Assembly: GCA_007750655.1 (NCBI GenBank)
Contig: CP036290.1
Span: 3,410,001 to 3,474,000 of the forward strand
Direction: 5' to 3'
Length of the DNA: 64,000 nucleotides
Source of the DNA: Rohdeia mirabilis
GTDB taxonomy: Bacteria; Planctomycetota; UBA1135; GCA-002686595
The notes below the pieces were generated by a model. The model had not been told where the DNA came from and made no database searches. It saw only the letters and a program-made list of their open reading frames with translations. Shown one piece after another: positions 62,128 to 64,000 of the stretch (within the stretch, counting starts at the first letter, position 1; every line of letters begins with the position of its first letter). The position numbers were made by a program, and so were the translations under genes.

Positions 62128-62586
62128 GAGGGTCGAGCGGGGGCGGTCGGGCGTTGGTCGGACGGGTCGCGGGCACCGTCGCGGGCGACGGGATCGGGGA
62201 GATCGCTCAAGAGCGCGGGTGCCGAAGCGCGAACCGAGAGTGTAGCCACGGCCCGGCCGCTCCTCCTCCATCCCGCTGGACGGGGTACCAGGTGGAACCC
62301 AAACGCCCCCTGGACGGTCTCGTACATCGGGAAGGACGGAGGCTTGGCGTAGGCTGGTGTCGCTCGTCGGGGTCGAAGAAGCGGGTGCAACACGGCACCG
62401 CTGGCCCCACCGCCCCTTCCCGCTGGCCCAATAGGCCCGCCGCGTCGGTCGCGGACGCCGTATCGAACGCCGGCCCACCCAGCGCGCGGACCACCGCCCC
62501 CGTCCGCCGCAGGCTCGCGCCCCATCCTCTCCTCACACCCGCCCGCCTCGGCCTCGACCGGTTCTCCCCGCCGGCTCGTTCGCTCC
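62128..62586. other. Divergent intergenic region, 459 bases
   Basis: Between the M1-like lipoprotein (minus) and the sulfatase-like gene (plus). It carries a -10-like box on each strand (62239-62244 minus; GTAGGCT with TAGGCT at 62350-62355 plus, 231 bases before the sulfatase-like ATG). No ORF with typical codon use was seen. Confidence 0.5.
62239..62244 (-). promoter_or_regulatory. Putative extended -10 box (GCTACACT) of the M1-like gene
   Basis: Minus-strand TACACT preceded by GC; about 111 bases before the ATG at 62127, so with an untranslated leader. Same consensus as the others. Confidence 0.35.
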
Positions 62587-64000
62587 ATGATCAGCCCCCA
62601 ATGCAGCGGCTCCCGCGTCGCGATCGCGCCGCACCGCACCTCATCTCGTCGAGCGACGGTCGGCGTTCTCGGTCTGGCCCTCGTCCTCGGCAGCTGCGGT
62701 CGCGGGGGCGGGCCTCCGACGGGTGTCCTGATGATCAGCATCGACAGCCTGCGCGCGGATCACGTGTCGTCCTACGGCTACACGAGCGCGACGGCTCCCG
62801 AGGTCAAGACCACGCCGACGCTCGACCGCATCATGGCCGAGGGCGGAGCGCGCTTCGAGAAGGCCTTCTCGACCACCAGCTGGACCCTGCCGTCGCACAT
62901 GGCGCTCCTGTCGGGGCAGCCGAACGAGGTCCATGGCGTGAAGGACGCGCCGTGGCAGCTGCACGATGAACAGCCCTGGCTGCCGACCGCGTTCAGGGAT
63001 GCGGGTTGGCGCACCTTCGGTATCTGGTCGGGACCGAACGTGCACCCGTACTTCGGCTTCTCGCGCGGCTTCGAGCAGTACGTGGACTGCTCGGAGCTCA
63101 ACACCGACCTGCGCAAGTTCGAGGTCGAGGGCGACGACGACTGGAAGGAACTCAACGAGGAACACGACCAGTCGCACCGCGTGGTGACGGGCCACAAGAT
63201 CGTCGACGAGTTCACGGAGTGGTTCGACGAGATCCTGGAAGAGGAGAAGTTCTTCGCCTTCGTCCACATGTGGGATCCGCACTACGACTACTTCCCGCCG
63301 GAAGAGTTCGACATCTTCTATCCCAACGCCCGGCCGAGCTGGGTGGCGCAGGAGTCGTTCCGCTTCAAGGACCTGAACGCGATCGCGTCGCCGAAGGGAC
63401 TGCCGACGCACGACCAGAATCGCCTGAAGTCGCTCTACGACGCCGAGATCCGCTTCACGGACGCGAACATCGAGAAGATGCTCCGTCTGCTCGAGGACGC
63501 CGGGCGGCTGGACTCGACGCTGATCACGGTGTCGTCGGACCACGGCGAGGAGTTCGCCGAGCACGGGCAGTACGGCCACAAGCTGAACATCTACGAAGAG
63601 ACGCTGCGCATCCCGCTCTTCATGCGCCTGCCCGGCACGATCCCGCCGAACTTCGTCGTCAACGGCACGACGAGCATCGTGGACATCGCGCCGACGGTGC
63701 TCGAGATCGCGGACGTCCCGGGCTCGAGCGACATGTGGGGGCGCAGCCTCGAGAGCGTCTTCCTCGATCGCGTCGAACTGCGTCCGCGACCGGCTCCGAT
63801 GGAGCTGACGGTCCGCAACGAGACGTACTTCCGAGGCGCGCGCGGCGACGGCTTCAAGGTCATCGAGCTCGGGGACGCACTGCGCGCCAAGCTCGACGGC
63901 AAGAGCACCATGGACCCGCGGCGCTTCAATCGGCTCGAGCAGTACGTCGATCGCTTCCCCGAGGTCGAGATGGGCCTGTACATGCTCCCTCCGAAGCAGG
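62587..64000 (+). CDS. Sulfatase-like lipoprotein, 3' end outside window
   Basis: The frame runs from ATG 62587 and is cut by the window end after at least 471 codons. Signal with lipobox VLGSCGRG (Cys about 37). The alkaline phosphatase-like fold begins VLMISIDSLRADHVSSYGY with the first metal Asp. The usual sulfatase CxPxR/SxPxR motif reads TLPSH in the stretch STTSWTLPSHMALLSG, so the formylglycine residue of true sulfatases cannot form. Later metal and phosphate residues appear in SSDHGEEFAEHGQYGHK. Similar WTLPSH proteins are common; they may be phosphotransferases or phosphodiesterases. Outer-envelope location from the lipid anchor. Real length and remaining domains unknown. Confidence 0.82.
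   Translation, partial: MISPQCSGSRVAIAPHRTSSRRATVGVLGLALVLGSCGRGGGPPTGVLMISIDSLRADHVSSYGYTSATAPEVKTTPTLDRIMAEGGARFEKAFSTTSWTLPSHMALLSGQPNEVHGVKDAPWQLHDEQPWLPTAFRDAGWRTFGIWSGPNVHPYFGFSRGFEQYVDCSELNTDLRKFEVEGDDDWKELNEEHDQSHRVVTGHKIVDEFTEWFDEILEEEKFFAFVHMWDPHYDYFPPEEFDIFYPNARPSWVAQESFRFKDLNAIASPKGLPTHDQNRLKSLYDAEIRFTDANIEKMLRLLEDAGRLDSTLITVSSDHGEEFAEHGQYGHKLNIYEETLRIPLFMRLPGTIPPNFVVNGTTSIVDIAPTVLEIADVPGSSDMWGRSLESVFLDRVELRPRPAPMELTVRNETYFRGARGDGFKVIELGDALRAKLDGKSTMDPRRFNRLEQYVDRFPEVEMGLYMLPPKQ

Overview
The window is a GC-rich (about 70% by eye), densely coded stretch of bacterial chromosome with 45 protein genes, RNase P RNA and no mobile element, tRNA, rRNA or CRISPR. The content points to a diderm, probably Planctomycetota; a high-GC lineage is my best guess from gene content, not a proven assignment. 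Supporting signs are an LPS-transport lipoprotein (LptE-like), a BamD-like lipoprotein, an AsmA-like giant protein, a WaaE-like glycosyltransferase, an FG-GAP/ASPIC-UnbV secreted protein and a sulfatase-like lipoprotein. Codon bias is strong, and many adjacent genes overlap by ATGA, GTGA, TTGA or TGATG, so translation looks coupled.

Layout. 1-6.8 kb: end of a degenerate GGDEF protein, then on the minus strand two glycosyltransferases, a lipoprotein and recG. 6.8-10.4 kb: two secreted proteins of unknown function. 10.5-16.7 kb: two B12-binding radical SAM enzymes with coupled ORFs, a previously unlisted 58-residue peptide, and a secreted vWA protein. 16.8-22.5 kb (minus): two coupled dynamin-like GTPases and an extremely cysteine-rich secreted repeat protein. 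23-25.2 kb: pterin dehydratase, molybdopterin oxidase, PilZ protein, small exported protein. 25.2-29.5 kb (minus): sigma factor, imidazolonepropionase and an STT3-like oligosaccharyltransferase. 29.9-35.3 kb: CorC-like protein, lipoprotein, recO-bamD-lptE.

35.5-43.3 kb: ftsH, folP, a diadenylate cyclase fused to a CdaR/YbbR-like half, glmM and tsaB. This joins the ftsH-folP-glmM order of proteobacteria with the cdaA-cdaR-glmM order of Firmicutes. 43.5 kb: a small histone-fold protein with a lysine/arginine tail. 44.2-51.4 kb: alr, AsmA-like, mannose-1-phosphate guanylyltransferase, ruvX and a MmcQ/YjbR protein. 51.4-54.5 kb: a catalytically degenerate alpha/beta hydrolase, rnpB, a Nudix-like protein and a 77-residue Sm-like protein. 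54.5-64 kb: FG-GAP/UnbV protein, polytopic membrane protein, ferritin-like protein, HEAT/M1-like lipoprotein and a sulfatase-like lipoprotein cut by the window edge.

Functionally the window is rich in envelope biogenesis (glmM, alr, ftsH, bamD/lptE/asmA-like, glycosyltransferases) and c-di-AMP signalling. The strongest candidates for something undescribed are the paired radical SAM/B12 enzymes with the small peptide, the tailed histone-fold protein, the 60-odd-cysteine repeat protein, and the CdaA-CdaR fusion. A recurring GCTANNCT box, 6-10 bases before several start codons and 7 bases before the RNase P 5' end, looks like an extended -10 element driving leaderless mRNAs.
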